Notes: a model not told the origin generated them from the letters alone. Shown: positions 15,219-25,475, numbered from the stretch's first letter. The stretch is 64,000 nucleotides of DNA from an uncultured Lachnospiraceae bacterium (GCA_902793995.1 CADBFP010000003.1:1-64000); one strand, 5' to 3'. Translations and numbers: made by a program.

Positions 15219-16543
15219 TGTTCTTTCTCGCTCCTTTCCCGAATGATTATTTTCAGGCTGGTGCCTCTGAAGCCGAAGCTCTCCCGGATTTGGTTTTCCA
15301 GATAGCGCTGATAGGAAAAGTGCATCAGCTTTTTATCGTTAACGAAAAACACAAAACAGGGCGGCCCCACCGCCACCTGGGTGGCATAATAAATCCGAAG
15401 ACGCTTCCCCTTGTCCGAAGGCGGCTCGTGCATGGCGGTAGCCTGGGAAATAATCTCGTTCAAAACCCCGGTGGCTACCCGTTTTTGGCAGCTCTCCGCA
15501 ATTTCGTCCACTTTATCGAAAATCTGTCCCAGCCGCTGTCCCGTCTCTGCTGAAACAAAGAGAATGTCCGCATAATCCATAAAAGAAAGTACATCCCGGA
15601 TGTCCTGGGTAAACTTCTTCACCGAGCTGTTATCCTTTTCCACCAGGTCCCATTTATTCACCAGAATCAAAATCCCCTTGCCCCGCTCGTGGGCCACTCC
15701 GGCAATTTTGGCATCCTGCTCGCTGACCCCTTCCTTGGCATCAATCATCAAAATCACCACCTGGGAGCGTTCAATGGCGCTGACAGCCCGGACGATGCTG
15801 TAATGCTCTATATTTTCCTTGATTTTGCTCTTCCGTCTGAGACCGGCGGTATCAATCAGTACATACTCTTTCTTATTGCGGCGCACCACCGTATCAATGG
15901 CATCCCGGGTGGTGCCGGCTATGTCCGAGACGATGACCCGCTGATTTCCCGCCATACGGTTTACCAGGCTGCTTTTCCCCACATTGGGCTTGCCCACAAT
16001 GGCGATCCGTGGACGGGTATCCTCTTCCTCCTCTTCTGCCATCTTGGGAATGGGCGCCAGCACGGCATCCAGCAAATCCCCCAGCCCCTGCATTTCCGTA
16101 GCGGAAACCGGCAGGGGATCCCCCAGGCCCAGATTATAAAACTCATACACGTCATTGCCGTATTTGGCGAAATTGTCCACCTTATTGACTGCCAGAACCA
16201 CCGGTTTTTGGGATTTGCGCAGAAGCTCCGCCACCCGCAGATCATCGTCCACCAGCCCCTGCTTAACATCCGTCAGGAAAATAATGGCATCTGCGGTTTC
16301 CATGGCCATCAGGGCCTGTTCCCGCATCTGCTTCAGGATGACATCCTTGCTGTCCGGCTCAATGCCACCGGTATCGATCAAAGTAAAACGGCGGTCCAGC
16401 CAGCTACAGTCCGCATATATCCGGTCCCGGGTAACCCCGGGGGTATCATCTACAATGGAGATACGGTTGCCGGCTATTTTATTAAAGAGGGTGGACTTGC
16501 CCACATTGGGGCGCCCGACAATGGCAATAATGGGTTTACTCAT
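15215..16543 (-). CDS. der: Ribosome biogenesis GTPase Der (EngA)
   Basis: Der is a GTPase with two tandem G domains needed for 50S subunit assembly. The first P-loop is GRPNVGKS (10-17) with DTPGVTRD and NKVD. The second is GKPNVGKS near 183 with DTAGLRRK and NKWD. The KH-like C-terminal domain follows (about 350-440). I start it at ATG 16543, eight bases after CGGAGG, giving 442 residues; an in-frame ATG 18 bases upstream lies before that binding site. It overlaps the end of the DUF512 gene, a neighbour often seen with der in Firmicutes. Confidence 0.96.
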   Translation of the reverse strand: MSKPIIAIVGRPNVGKSTLFNKIAGNRISIVDDTPGVTRDRIYADCSWLDRRFTLIDTGGIEPDSKDVILKQMREQALMAMETADAIIFLTDVKQGLVDDDLRVAELLRKSQKPVVLAVNKVDNFAKYGNDVYEFYNLGLGDPLPVSATEMQGLGDLLDAVLAPIPKMAEEEEEDTRPRIAIVGKPNVGKSSLVNRMAGNQRVIVSDIAGTTRDAIDTVVRRNKKEYVLIDTAGLRRKSKIKENIEHYSIVRAVSAIERSQVVILMIDAKEGVSEQDAKIAGVAHERGKGILILVNKWDLVEKDNSSVKKFTQDIRDVLSFMDYADILFVSAETGQRLGQIFDKVDEIAESCQKRVATGVLNEIISQATAMHEPPSDKGKRLRIYYATQVAVGPPCFVFFVNDKKLMHFSYQRYLENQIRESFGFRGTSLKIIIRERSEKEQ

Positions 16544-17918
16544 GGGATCCTCCGATTTCATAAGCCCGGAACAGGCGGCTCTCCTGGGAGCCCTTCCCTG
16601 ACTTCAACAAGCTTTTTACCATAGATATTCCGTCGCAGTCAAGAGCAATCAGCGGCACTCCCAGGGCTTCCTCCGCTTCCCGGACATGGACATCGTCCAA
16701 AAATACATCCTCTCCCGCCCGCAGCATGGTCAGGGGGATATAAAGAGCCTCCCCCAGCTCCTTCCCCTGCAGCTGAGTGATTAAATCTCCTCCGGTCACC
16801 AGGCCGGAAACGGTGATGCTCTCCCCGAAAAAATGGTTGACAATGGGATACAGCATAGCTTCCACTCCCGGGAATCTCTCCTGCAATTCCCTAAGCAGCA
16901 TGCCCAGCACCGGAGCCGGCAAAGTACCGCAGGCCACGGAAGCCCGCCGTTTTATGCGGGGGTTCGCCTTATGCTGTTTCAGTTCCTCTCGGAACTGATC
17001 CATAAACAGCCGCAGCATGCCGACGCCGTTCTCCAATTGCAGATAGCCGTCATAGCGCGCTTCCTCCGGCAGGGGACGTTCCGCCAGGAGATATATTTCA
17101 TCGCTGGCATGGATAAAATGCAGGCCGTATTTCGGGTATAACTTCTGCTGCCAGCCTTCTATGATATCAATCGTCTGCGCCGCCTCCGCCTTGGTCAAGA
17201 GCCTTAAAGGGGCCAGGCCTTCCCGGTATTTGGTCAGGCCCACGGGGACCACGGAAACGCTTTCCATATTGGGCAGATAGCGGGACAGAGCCTCTATGGT
17301 ATATTCCAGCTCCGCTCCGTCGTTGTAGCCGGGACAAAGCACAATCTGGCCGTTCATGCCAATGCCGTTTTCATACAAGGTATCCAGCCGCTTTAAAGCT
17401 TCTCCCGCAAAACGGTTATGCAGCATTTCACAGCGCAGCTTCGGATTCATGGTATGAACGGATATATTGATGGGGGAAAGATGATATTGCACGATCCGCT
17501 CGAATTCATGATCGCTCATATTGGTGAGGGTCACATAGTTTCCCTGAAGAAAACTGAGCCGGGCATCGTCATCCTTAAAATACAGGGTTTCCCGCATCCC
17601 CGGAGGCATCTGGTCAATAAAGCAGAAAATACACTTGTTCCGGCAGGAACGGTAAGCATCCATTAATCCTTCTTCAAAGGTAAGTCCCAGGTCCTCGTCC
17701 TCATCCTTCTCGATTTCAAAGAGAATCTGCTCTCCTTCCGCCGTCTCTGCCAGCAGCTCCAGGAACTCTTCCCGGCACATAAATTCATAATCCAGGACAT
17801 CTTCGATCTCCCGGCCCCCTATGCTCAATATGCTGTCCCCGGCTTTCAGCTCCAGCTCCTCCGCAATAGAGCCGGGAGCCACCGCCGTGATTAAATGTTT
17901 TTTATATTCTTTAGCCAT
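16536..17918 (-). CDS. DUF512 protein: PDZ plus radical SAM-like enzyme of unknown function
   Basis: A 460-residue protein. The N-terminus (about 1-75) is PDZ-like (PGSIAEELELKAGDSI). It is followed by a radical SAM-type cluster motif with C92, C96 and C99 in CRNKCIFCF. The C-terminal half is the DUF512 domain, with conserved LCPGYNDG, SVSVVPVGLT and VTGGD segments. The family is widespread in Clostridia next to der, but its substrate is unknown. The motif implies a 4Fe-4S cluster and S-adenosylmethionine chemistry. Divergent from prs. Confidence 0.88.
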   Translation of the reverse strand: MAKEYKKHLITAVAPGSIAEELELKAGDSILSIGGREIEDVLDYEFMCREEFLELLAETAEGEQILFEIEKDEDEDLGLTFEEGLMDAYRSCRNKCIFCFIDQMPPGMRETLYFKDDDARLSFLQGNYVTLTNMSDHEFERIVQYHLSPINISVHTMNPKLRCEMLHNRFAGEALKRLDTLYENGIGMNGQIVLCPGYNDGAELEYTIEALSRYLPNMESVSVVPVGLTKYREGLAPLRLLTKAEAAQTIDIIEGWQQKLYPKYGLHFIHASDEIYLLAERPLPEEARYDGYLQLENGVGMLRLFMDQFREELKQHKANPRIKRRASVACGTLPAPVLGMLLRELQERFPGVEAMLYPIVNHFFGESITVSGLVTGGDLITQLQGKELGEALYIPLTMLRAGEDVFLDDVHVREAEEALGVPLIALDCDGISMVKSLLKSGKGSQESRLFRAYEIGGSHE

Positions 17919-17944
17919 TTCATCCGTATTCTATCATATCTTGC

Positions 17945-17973
17945 TTGCCAATTCCACCTAAAAGTGGTAGGAT
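17945..17973 (+). promoter_or_regulatory. Promoter of the PRPP synthetase gene
   Basis: TTGCCA (17945-17950) and TAGGAT (17968-17973) are 17 bases apart. AAGGAAGGA then precedes ATG 18012. Confidence 0.65.
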
Positions 17974-18011
17974 TCCACTGTATGGCATTTTGTCCAAGGA
18001 AGGATATCATC

Positions 18012-19205
18012 ATGCTGAAAGATTACGAAAAGGTTTATTATTTCAAGAATCGGACGCCTCTGGCGCCCCTGAGAATCGTGGCCATGGATAATTGCCGGGA
18101 ATTGGTGGAAAAAGCCGACCGGCATATTGCGGAGCTGAGACATCAGTATCTGGCGGATCACGGGGAAGATGACAGCACCATTGCTTCCCGGGAGTACGAT
18201 AAGGACAGCTATCTGGTGAAGGTCCAGTGTCCCCGTTTCGGTTCCGGAGAAGCCAAGGGCATGATTCTGGAATCCGTCCGGGGCAGCGATTTATTCATTA
18301 TCTCGGATGTAACGAACCACAGCATGCGCTATAAAATCAACGGACGGGACCATCTTATGTCGCCGGACGATCATTATCAGGACTTAAAGCGGATTATTGC
18401 CGCCGCTTCCAATTCCGCCCATCGCATCAGTGTCATTCTGCCTTTCCTGTATCAAAGCCGCCAGCATAAGCGGGAGCGCCGGGAATCTTTGGACTGCGCC
18501 ATGGCCCTGGAGGAACTCAGCGATATGGGGGTGGCCAATATCGTCACCTTCGATGCCCATGACCCCTGCGTGCAGAATGCCATTCCCCTTCATGATTTTG
18601 ACAACTATTCCCCGGATTATCATTTCCTGCGGGTCATGCTGCAGCGGCTGGAGGATGTCCGTTTCCGCAAAGAGGATATGCTGATTGTAAGCCCGGACGA
18701 AGGCGCCATGCGGCGGGCGGTCTATCTGGCCAACAGCGTTGGGGTGGATCTGGGCATGTTTTATAAGCGCCGGGATTATACCAAAGTGGAAAACGGGGTG
18801 AATCCTATTGTGGCTTCCGAGTATCTGGGACCGCATCCGGAAGGCAAGGTGGTCATTATCCTGGATGACATGATCTCCACTGGGGTCAACATCCTGGATG
18901 CGGCCCGGGAAATGCGTCGGCAGAAGGCCTCCTCCGTGATCATCTGCTGCACTTTCGGTTTATTTGTGGATGGCTTTGAAAAGTTTATCCAGGCCCATGA
19001 TGAAGGGCTCTTCGATTATATGGTCACCACCAATCTGAATTACCGCCCGCCTGTGGTGCTGGAGCAGCCCTGGTATCTTGAGGCGGATTTATCCAGCTAT
19101 ATCGGAAAGATCATCAATACCATGAATCATAATATCGCAGTTTCCAGTGTGGTGAATCCCACCCGTATGCTGCAGACCATCTTGAATGATCATGAGAATG
19201 CATAA
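18012..19205 (+). CDS. prs: Ribose-phosphate pyrophosphokinase (long form)
   Basis: Makes PRPP from ribose-5-phosphate and ATP for purine, pyrimidine, histidine and NAD synthesis. The 397-residue product is longer than the usual roughly 315 residues, with an extended N-terminus typical of a Clostridia variant. Seen are SPDEGAMRRA in the metal and ribose-phosphate region, the flexible-loop segment YKRRDYTKVENG, and the PRPP-binding loop VVIILDDMISTGVN. The open frame extends upstream to 17895, but ATG 18012 has AAGGAAGGA before it and starts the first folded segment. Confidence 0.9.
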   Translation: MLKDYEKVYYFKNRTPLAPLRIVAMDNCRELVEKADRHIAELRHQYLADHGEDDSTIASREYDKDSYLVKVQCPRFGSGEAKGMILESVRGSDLFIISDVTNHSMRYKINGRDHLMSPDDHYQDLKRIIAAASNSAHRISVILPFLYQSRQHKRERRESLDCAMALEELSDMGVANIVTFDAHDPCVQNAIPLHDFDNYSPDYHFLRVMLQRLEDVRFRKEDMLIVSPDEGAMRRAVYLANSVGVDLGMFYKRRDYTKVENGVNPIVASEYLGPHPEGKVVIILDDMISTGVNILDAAREMRRQKASSVIICCTFGLFVDGFEKFIQAHDEGLFDYMVTTNLNYRPPVVLEQPWYLEADLSSYIGKIINTMNHNIAVSSVVNPTRMLQTILNDHENA

Positions 19206-19213
19206 GACAGCCG

Positions 19214-19237
19214 GGGCGCCTGATAGGCGCCCTATTT
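19214..19237 (+). terminator. Bidirectional terminator between prs and yraN
   Basis: GGGCGCCT (19214-19221), loop GAT, AGGCGCCC (19225-19232), then TATTTG. Two convergent genes end on either side. Confidence 0.72.
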
Positions 19238-19585
19238 GATAAAAGCGTCGGAGTAATGGGTGATGCGGTCCTCCCCGTCTATGGCAATCACATCAAAACG
19301 GCAGGGCGGCAGATTGCCCTCCGGAAAGTTCCAGATCAAAAATTGCTGCGCCACCTTGTAAATGGTCCGCTGCTTCCGTTTATCCACATGGAACTCTCCT
19401 GCCCCGTACTCGTCTGTCCGGCGGTATTTCACTTCTATGAATACCAGCGTATCCCCGTCCCGGGCAATCAAATCGATTTCCCCTATATGACAACGATAAT
19501 TCTGAAACAGGATCACAAAGCCCTGCTCCTGCAAATAAAGAGCCGCCAGGCTTTCATAGCCTGCGCCCACCTTCCGTTTATTCAT
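19232..19585 (-). CDS. YraN family (UPF0102) nuclease-like protein
   Basis: A 117-residue protein with the restriction endonuclease-like core: GEIDLIARDGDTLVFIEVK contains D38, E51 and K53 in the family's D-x(n)-ExK arrangement. UPF0102/YraN proteins are conserved beside rnhB in many Firmicutes; their physiological substrate is not established, though a role in processing recombination or replication intermediates has been proposed. The start follows AAGGAAG. It is last in the lepB-rbgA-lepB-rnhB-yraN run. Confidence 0.9.
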   Translation of the reverse strand: MNKRKVGAGYESLAALYLQEQGFVILFQNYRCHIGEIDLIARDGDTLVFIEVKYRRTDEYGAGEFHVDKRKQRTIYKVAQQFLIWNFPEGNLPPCRFDVIAIDGEDRITHYSDAFIK

Positions 19586-19596
19586 TTTTGGCTTCC

Positions 19597-20226
19597 TTAA
19601 ATCAGATTTTTAATAAATGTGCTGCGATGCAAAGGGCAGGGGCCCAGCTCTTTCAGTGCCGCTATATGAGCGGCGGTGCCGTAGCCCTTATGTTTGGCAA
19701 AGCCATAGGCGGGATAATTCTCATCCGCCTGCAGCATGATCCGGTCCCGGGTCACTTTGGCAATGATGCTGGCGGCGCCGATGGAGATGCTTTTGGCATC
19801 CCCTTTAATGATGGGAACCTGCCGGATATTCAGCGCCGGAATGGTGACGGCATCCACCAAAAGACATTCCGGCTTTAGCCCCAGCTGCGCTACCGCCTGC
19901 CGCATGGCTTCGTAAGTGGCCTGGAGAATATTGATTTCATCAATGCGGTCCGGAGAAACCATCCCTACACCAATGGCCAGGGCCTTTTCCTGAATCTCCG
20001 CATACAGAGCTTCCCGCCTGGACTCGGAAAGCTTTTTGGAATCATTGATGTACAGGATTTCGCTGTGGGGATCCAAAATCACCGCCGCCGCCACCACAGG
20101 CCCGGCGAGGGGCCCCCGGCCGGCTTCGTCAATGCCTGCCAAGGGCGCCAGGGCGGCATACTTCCGTTCATAGGCGCTCAGGTCATAAAGCCGCTTCCGC
20201 TCTGCTTCCAGACTCAGCCGGGGCAT
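19597..20226 (-). CDS. rnhB: Ribonuclease HII
   Basis: RNase HII cuts RNA in RNA-DNA hybrids and at single ribonucleotides in DNA. The 209-residue protein begins its fold with GIDEAGRGPLAGP (D33, E34) and carries the later acidic positions in INDSKKLSE and LLVDAVT, giving the DEDD set. The start lies just inside the lepB end, with GGAGGGCAATTAAG before ATG, so it is coupled to the signal peptidase gene. Confidence 0.96.
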   Translation of the reverse strand: MPRLSLEAERKRLYDLSAYERKYAALAPLAGIDEAGRGPLAGPVVAAAVILDPHSEILYINDSKKLSESRREALYAEIQEKALAIGVGMVSPDRIDEINILQATYEAMRQAVAQLGLKPECLLVDAVTIPALNIRQVPIIKGDAKSISIGAASIIAKVTRDRIMLQADENYPAYGFAKHKGYGTAAHIAALKELGPCPLHRSTFIKNLI

Positions 20227-20227
20227 C

Positions 20228-20824
20228 TTAATTGCCCTCCGGCACTAAGTTGGTGCGGGTATCAAAGGGCCAGATTCTAAGCCAGGCCCGGCCCACCAGT
20301 TGTTTGCGGTCGATGGGGCCGACTGCGTAACGGGAATCGGTGCTGTTGTTCCGATTGTCTCCCATGACGAAAAATTCATCTTCCCCTAAAGTGATAACTT
20401 GTTCTGCGGAGCCGGCGGGGAAGCTGTCTTGGGTGGCGTAAGGATCCGGGATGGCCTCGCCGTTGATGTAAATGACGGAATCAATGATCTGCACCGTCTC
20501 CCCAGGCAGTCCGATGACCCGCTTTACATAAAAGGTATCCGGCTGATCCTTCAGGCGGAAAACCACCACATCCTGCCGTTTGGGGGCATGGATGAAGCGA
20601 TAGGTAAAGCAGTCCACAATCAACTGGTCCTTATCATGAAGCTTGTCCTCCATGGAAGATCCTTCCACTTCCACCCGCTGGCCGATGCAGGTCAGGAAAA
20701 AGATAACGAAGCCCACCATCAAAGCCAGGTGCAGCAAGGTAGTCAGAAGATCCTTCATCATGCCGGGCTGCCTGGGCAGCTCCACCGGATCCAATTCTTT
20801 ATTTTTCTTTTTGAATAAAGCCAT
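20228..20824 (-). CDS. lepB: Type I signal peptidase (first copy)
   Basis: A membrane-bound Ser/Lys protease that cleaves signal peptides outside the membrane. The 198-residue protein has one transmembrane segment (about 27-48), then the catalytic Ser57 in VEGSSME and Lys101 in FYVKRVIGLPGE, and a standard box E VMGDNRNNSTDSR. All boxes are canonical. It follows rbgA by four bases with a weak binding site, so translation may depend on coupling. A second paralogue is encoded on the other side of rbgA. Confidence 0.94.
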   Translation of the reverse strand: MALFKKKNKELDPVELPRQPGMMKDLLTTLLHLALMVGFVIFFLTCIGQRVEVEGSSMEDKLHDKDQLIVDCFTYRFIHAPKRQDVVVFRLKDQPDTFYVKRVIGLPGETVQIIDSVIYINGEAIPDPYATQDSFPAGSAEQVITLGEDEFFVMGDNRNNSTDSRYAVGPIDRKQLVGRAWLRIWPFDTRTNLVPEGN

Positions 20825-20828
20825 ATTT

Positions 20829-21677
20829 TTATACAGACGGCGCCTCCAGCGATATGCGTCCCAGTCTTCCCTTTCTCAAATCATCCATAAAGCGGACGGC
20901 AGCCCGGCTGATATCGGCCTGAGCCCCCTTTTGCAAAAGCCTCTGTTTTAACGCCATTTCCTCCAGCCGGGAGGAGGCTTCCCTTCCTTCCAGGCCGTAT
21001 TTTTCCTTTAAGGCCCGGGGATAAAGCTCGTCCAGCAATTCCATGCCTTTTAAGGCCAATTCCTCCAAGGGCAGGACTTCCTCCCGAATGGCGCCCATTA
21101 AGGCCAGGTGAATCCCCACTGTTTCATCATCAAACTTAGGCCAAAGCAGGCCGGGAGTATCCAACAGTTCCAGGGAAGCGTTTAAGCGGATCCATTGCAG
21201 TCCCCGGGTTACCCCGGGCTTATCCCCGGTTTTGGTACTGGCCCGTCCTGCCAGGGAATTGATAAGGGTAGACTTTCCCACATTGGGGATTCCCGCCACC
21301 ATAATCCGAGTAGGGCGGTTTTGAATGCCCCGTTTTTGATCTCTTGCCTTTTTCTCCGCAGCCAGCGCCCCCAGCTGTTTCAGGATTTCGCTGCATCCTT
21401 TTTTCTCCCGGGCATCCAGAGCCAGAGGCAAAAAGCCCTGGGCGGAAAAATAATCCATCCAGCTGCGGGTTATCTCGGGATCTGCCAGATCCTGTTTGCC
21501 CAGCAGCACCAGGCGTTTTTTGCCCTGGCCCAGTTTGGACAGATCCGGATTGGCGCTGGATAAGGGGATGCGGGCATCCCGCAGCTCCACAATCACATCC
21601 ACTAATTTCAGACTCTCTTCCATGGCCCGGCGGGCTTTCGTCATATGGCCGGGATACCAGCCCAGATTCGTCAGCAT
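20829..21677 (-). CDS. rbgA: Ribosome biogenesis GTPase RbgA (YlqF)
   Basis: RbgA acts late in 50S subunit assembly. The 282-residue protein has the circularly permuted GTPase order: G4 first (LGKQDLAD), then G1 (GIPNVGKS), then G3 (DTPGLLWP). An N-terminal RNA-contacting stretch WYPGHMTKA and a helical C-terminal domain complete it. AGAGGTGG precedes ATG 21677. It lies between two signal peptidase genes and upstream of rnhB, extending the ylqF-rnhB linkage known in Bacillus. Confidence 0.95.
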   Translation of the reverse strand: MLTNLGWYPGHMTKARRAMEESLKLVDVIVELRDARIPLSSANPDLSKLGQGKKRLVLLGKQDLADPEITRSWMDYFSAQGFLPLALDAREKKGCSEILKQLGALAAEKKARDQKRGIQNRPTRIMVAGIPNVGKSTLINSLAGRASTKTGDKPGVTRGLQWIRLNASLELLDTPGLLWPKFDDETVGIHLALMGAIREEVLPLEELALKGMELLDELYPRALKEKYGLEGREASSRLEEMALKQRLLQKGAQADISRAAVRFMDDLRKGRLGRISLEAPSV

Positions 21678-21686
21678 AAACCACCT

Positions 21687-22247
21687 CTAAGGGAAAACGC
21701 GCAAATGCCTGAAAGGCGCATAGCGGAACCAAACGGTTCCCAAAATATTCCGGCCCGGGATATTACCCACATCACTGAAACGGCTGTCCAGCGAAGCATC
21801 CGCATTTTCTCCCACTACAAAATACTCATCTTCTCCCAGGGTGATGCCCTTTTGAGCTTCTCCGGCATAGGATAGGGATTTGGTATAATCGTTTTCCGTC
21901 AGGGCTTCCCCGTTAATGTACACCTTTCCTTCCCGGATCTGCAGACTCTCCCCGGGCAGAGCCAGCACCCGTTTCAGAAACACGCCTTCCCGGCCCTCCA
22001 ACTCATAAGCTACAATATCATAGCGCTGAATGGGAAGAATGGGGCCTTTTAAGCGGTTCAGCATCAATTTGTCCCCATTGGATAAGGTGGCGCTCATGGA
22101 ACTGCCCTCCATCCGGACCCGAGTCGCAAAGAGGTGGCTGAGAGATAAAGCCAGGACCACCACCAGAATGATATCCACCACCCAAAGAGTCACCTGTTTT
22201 ATCAGGTCTCCCAGGGTCACTACATCATACCGACGGCGCTTGCTCAT
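21687..22247 (-). CDS. lepB: Type I signal peptidase (second copy, divergent box E)
   Basis: A 186-residue paralogue with one N-terminal membrane segment (about 20-42), catalytic Ser50 in MEGSSMS and Lys92 in FLKRVLALPGE. Box E reads VVGENADASLDSR, so the usual GDN is GEN and the Asn-rich part is changed; the downstream SxDSR is kept. It is therefore probably active, but may differ in substrate range from the copy 900 bases away. AGGAGAAG precedes the start. Confidence 0.9.
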   Translation of the reverse strand: MSKRRRYDVVTLGDLIKQVTLWVVDIILVVVLALSLSHLFATRVRMEGSSMSATLSNGDKLMLNRLKGPILPIQRYDIVAYELEGREGVFLKRVLALPGESLQIREGKVYINGEALTENDYTKSLSYAGEAQKGITLGEDEYFVVGENADASLDSRFSDVGNIPGRNILGTVWFRYAPFRHLRVFP

Positions 22248-22262
22248 CCGCGTTTTCTTCTC

Positions 22263-23915
22263 CTAAAACAGATTATCTCCGAACACATACACATAAACCT
22301 TATTCCCCACAAAACCGCCGGAAGAATAAGGATCAGACTGAATGATAAAGGAATCAATCAGCCGGCCTTCCAACGCTTCCGTATCCAGCCAGTCCTTCAT
22401 CTTTTTATTATCCGATTCCGTCAGCAGCAGAAAATATCGGTCCGTGTCCTTATCTTCGAAGCTGCCTGCCGGGAGCTGATAATCATTGGCCACCGGCTTG
22501 CCGTTTGATTCGTTGACATTGGCTACCTGCACCTGGTTACCGGATACCAGGGTGATCCGCTCGGCCCACCAGAAATTGGCATATCCGTATTTCAGCCCCC
22601 GGGCCTGAAGCTGGCGGGAGGACTCATGCCAGGAGTCCTTCTCGCCGTAGTTGGCAGGCATGCCTAAAATGGTGCCGGCAGAGACGGAAGCCAAAAGGAT
22701 CAGAAAACAGGCGGACAGGAGGCCGAATTTCCAGCTCTTAAGGCTTCTTAAGGCTTTAAAGCTCCAGGCGAGTAAAACCAATACGGCCGTGCCCAGCATA
22801 GGGGTCAGCCGCCAGTTGGCTTTGCCCAGGGAGCCGAAGGTAGAGGCAAATACGATAAAGGCAGAAACAAACAAGTGACCGCCTATCAGGAGCCGCAAAG
22901 GCCGATCCGCTTGTTTCCGGTACTTAAAGAGCAAAACAAAGGGGAAAAACAGCAGCAGAAAAGCCCCGGCGATCCGCATCATATTGATAACGGAGTCAAG
23001 GCTTACCAGGGGATCCCCTTTTTTCACGGAGACCCCGAAAAGGGTAAGCCAGTTATGGAAGATGCCCAAAAAGTTATCCATCCACTCGTTCATGGGACTG
23101 TAAGTGGAATAAGCGTTGGCATAGCCGGCTTCCACCCCCCGGGTAAAGAGGGGAATCATGGCGAAGCCCAGAGCAGACCAAAAGAGGATAAGACACATTA
23201 AATAGCCTAAAGCCATTTTGTGCCGAAGGGGCAGGGCCGGCCGGTCAAAGAGAAAGAACTCCAGGACAAAGGCGCCCAGAATCGGCAAGGTAAAGCAGAC
23301 CAGGGTCTGGAGGCCGTCTGTGGCAGCCAGGAAGGAAAAGAGAACCAGCGCCCCCAGGCGGATCCAGTCCCGGGTTCCGTAAGCGGAAAAACTTTTCAGC
23401 AAGCCTTCCTCCCGGGTCAGTCTCAGAGCCAGGCCGAAGCCCAGGCAGAAAAAGAGAATGCCCAGATTGTAGTAAAAAATATGTTCCCAAAGAATCTCCC
23501 GCAATTTGGGGCTGGAGGAAAGAAGCAGGGCAAAAAGCGTCACAAAAGCGCTGCTCTCCCAGCGCTTCAGATTCAGGCCTCGGGCCAGGTAATACACGGA
23601 GGCGGTCAGCAGCAGGGCAAACAAAACCAGGCCTGCAATCTGCGCCTTCATGGAATAACCGAAGATGGCCAGAAATGGAAGGAAAATCAAATTGCCTCCG
23701 AAGGGCTGAACCGCCGCATAACTGAAATCCTTGGAAATCAAATGGCCGGACTCATAAGTAGCCTGGGCCCAGCGGATGGAATCCGTGCAGTCTGCGGTCA
23801 TATAACCGGCAGCGGGGCCGATCAGATAATACAGAATCAGAAAAAGCCCCGGCAGCAGAAGCAGAAAGGGCAAAAAGGGTTTAATTGCCTTCGGGATAGA
23901 GATTCGATCAGCCAT
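22263..23915 (-). CDS. Polytopic membrane protein, possibly GT-C-type glycosyltransferase
   Basis: A protein of about 550 residues with roughly ten to twelve hydrophobic segments, the first soon after a basic N-terminus, and a soluble C-terminal tail of about 130 residues. I do not recognise a definite family signature. Polytopic proteins of this size with a large extracellular loop after the first helix and a C-terminal soluble tail are often lipid-linked-sugar glycosyltransferases, and the two genes before it (flavoprotein, GtrA) fit that setting. That function is inference. The frame is open further upstream, but ATG 23915 begins the first plausible segment and overlaps the preceding stop. 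Confidence 0.75.
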   Translation of the reverse strand: MADRISIPKAIKPFLPFLLLLPGLFLILYYLIGPAAGYMTADCTDSIRWAQATYESGHLISKDFSYAAVQPFGGNLIFLPFLAIFGYSMKAQIAGLVLFALLLTASVYYLARGLNLKRWESSAFVTLFALLLSSSPKLREILWEHIFYYNLGILFFCLGFGLALRLTREEGLLKSFSAYGTRDWIRLGALVLFSFLAATDGLQTLVCFTLPILGAFVLEFFLFDRPALPLRHKMALGYLMCLILFWSALGFAMIPLFTRGVEAGYANAYSTYSPMNEWMDNFLGIFHNWLTLFGVSVKKGDPLVSLDSVINMMRIAGAFLLLFFPFVLLFKYRKQADRPLRLLIGGHLFVSAFIVFASTFGSLGKANWRLTPMLGTAVLVLLAWSFKALRSLKSWKFGLLSACFLILLASVSAGTILGMPANYGEKDSWHESSRQLQARGLKYGYANFWWAERITLVSGNQVQVANVNESNGKPVANDYQLPAGSFEDKDTDRYFLLLTESDNKKMKDWLDTEALEGRLIDSFIIQSDPYSSGGFVGNKVYVYVFGDNLF

Positions 23916-25473
23916 TGCCGCCCTGCTTCTCCTCATGGTATTCCTGCTCCGTGTTGACCTCCCAGACCGCCGCCTTATCCCGCCGGCCGCTGCCGAGAGT
24001 GCGCACTGCTTCAATGGCCGTGAGCATGGAGTGATCCATGTTATTGTACTTGTGCTGCCCGTTCCGGCCCAGGCACCAGAGATTGTCAATCCCGCTTAAG
24101 AAAGCCTTCACGGTATCGAATTCGGTAAAGCTGTCAAAATAAGCAGGATAAGCCTTTTTCACTTTGATTTCCACCGCATCCCGCACATCGCTCTCCCGAA
24201 TCACGCCGATGGAAGCCAGTTCCTTTTGGGCAAAACGGATAAACTCCTCTTCCGGCATTGTCCACATGGAATCTCCTTCATTGCAGAAGTATTCCAGACC
24301 GATCCAGACCTTTTCCGGATCCGATACCAGGTAAGGGGACCAGTTGTTGAAAATCTGAAGACGGCCCAGCTTCACTTCCCGATCCTGAATATAGATCCAG
24401 CAATCCGGAACGATATCGCCAACGGTCTTCAGCTTCGTTTCGTTTTTGATTTGCAGCCGGTCCACCAAAAGCCCCACGGTAATGAAATCCCGGTAGGGCA
24501 GATCCGCTGCAATCCGGCGCACCTTCTCCGGCGCAGCCTCTCCCATGCCTGCCACCAGGTCTTTTACCGGCATGGTGGAAAAGTATTCGTCTCCGCTGAA
24601 GGAGGTCTCCTGCCCGTTTATCTGAGCCGTCACCGCCTTAACCCGGCTGCTTTCTACCTGAATACCGGTCACCTTAGCGCCGAAAACGATTTCGCCTCCC
24701 ATCTTCCGGATTTCTTCTGCCATCACTTCATACAGCTGGCCGGGGCCTTTTTTAGGATAGAAATACTGCTCGATAAGAGAGGTTTCCGTGCTGGCATTCT
24801 TGCCCTGGAAGGGCTTTTTCAGCACATTCCAGACCGCCTTCGTCAAGGACAGGCCTTTCACCCGCTGAGCGCCCCAATCGGCGGAAATATCTTTGGGATC
24901 CCGGCCCCAGACCTTGGTGGTGTAATCCTCAAAGAACATCTCGTATAAGGGTTTTCCGAAGCGGTTAATATAGAAATTCCGCAGAGAGTCCTCTTCTTTC
25001 TTATGAATGGCAGAACCGATATAGCCGAAACCCGCCTGCATGGTGCGCTTCAGCCCCATATTCTTAAAGGTTGAGGCCTTTAAGGAAATCGGATAATCAA
25101 AAAACTTTTTGAGGAAATAAATCCGGGACACCCGGCGGCGGATCAGCATGACCCGGTCTTCCGTCTCCGGATCCGGGCCTCCCTTAATCAAAGCCTTTTC
25201 CTCAAAGCCGATGATTTTATCATCCCGGGCAGGCAGGCCCTGGGTGGGCATCAGCTCCCGCCAAAGGGCGTTTACCTCTTCGTTTTTGGTAAAGAAACGG
25301 TGGCCGCCGATATCCATGCGGTTTCCCTTATATTCTGCCGTGCGGGAAATGCCGCCCACAAAGTTCTCTTCTTCCAAAATAATCGGTTTATAATCCGTTT
25401 CCTTTAAGAGCTTATAGGCGGCGGTCAGCCCTGCAGGCCCGGCGCCGATGATAATAACCTTCTTCTCCGACAT
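23908..25473 (-). CDS. FAD-dependent oxidoreductase, UDP-galactopyranose mutase/amine-oxidase-like
   Basis: A protein of about 521 residues that starts with the dinucleotide-binding motif [16 protein letters not shown] and continues with an [12 protein letters not shown] loop and DIGGHRFF, features of the flavoprotein group that includes UDP-galactopyranose mutase and protoporphyrinogen oxidase-like enzymes. The C-terminal [13 protein letters not shown] region closes the FAD site. Placement between a GtrA-type flippase and a large membrane protein suggests sugar-nucleotide or lipid-linked sugar chemistry; the exact reaction is unknown. Two ATGs six bases apart can start it; the second (25473) has better spacing from AAGGGGA. 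Confidence 0.82.
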   Translation of the reverse strand: MSEKKVIIIGAGPAGLTAAYKLLKETDYKPIILEEENFVGGISRTAEYKGNRMDIGGHRFFTKNEEVNALWRELMPTQGLPARDDKIIGFEEKALIKGGPDPETEDRVMLIRRRVSRIYFLKKFFDYPISLKASTFKNMGLKRTMQAGFGYIGSAIHKKEEDSLRNFYINRFGKPLYEMFFEDYTTKVWGRDPKDISADWGAQRVKGLSLTKAVWNVLKKPFQGKNASTETSLIEQYFYPKKGPGQLYEVMAEEIRKMGGEIVFGAKVTGIQVESSRVKAVTAQINGQETSFSGDEYFSTMPVKDLVAGMGEAAPEKVRRIAADLPYRDFITVGLLVDRLQIKNETKLKTVGDIVPDCWIYIQDREVKLGRLQIFNNWSPYLVSDPEKVWIGLEYFCNEGDSMWTMPEEEFIRFAQKELASIGVIRESDVRDAVEIKVKKAYPAYFDSFTEFDTVKAFLSGIDNLWCLGRNGQHKYNNMDHSMLTAIEAVRTLGSGRRDKAAVWEVNTEQEYHEEKQGGNG

Positions 25474-25475
25474 AA

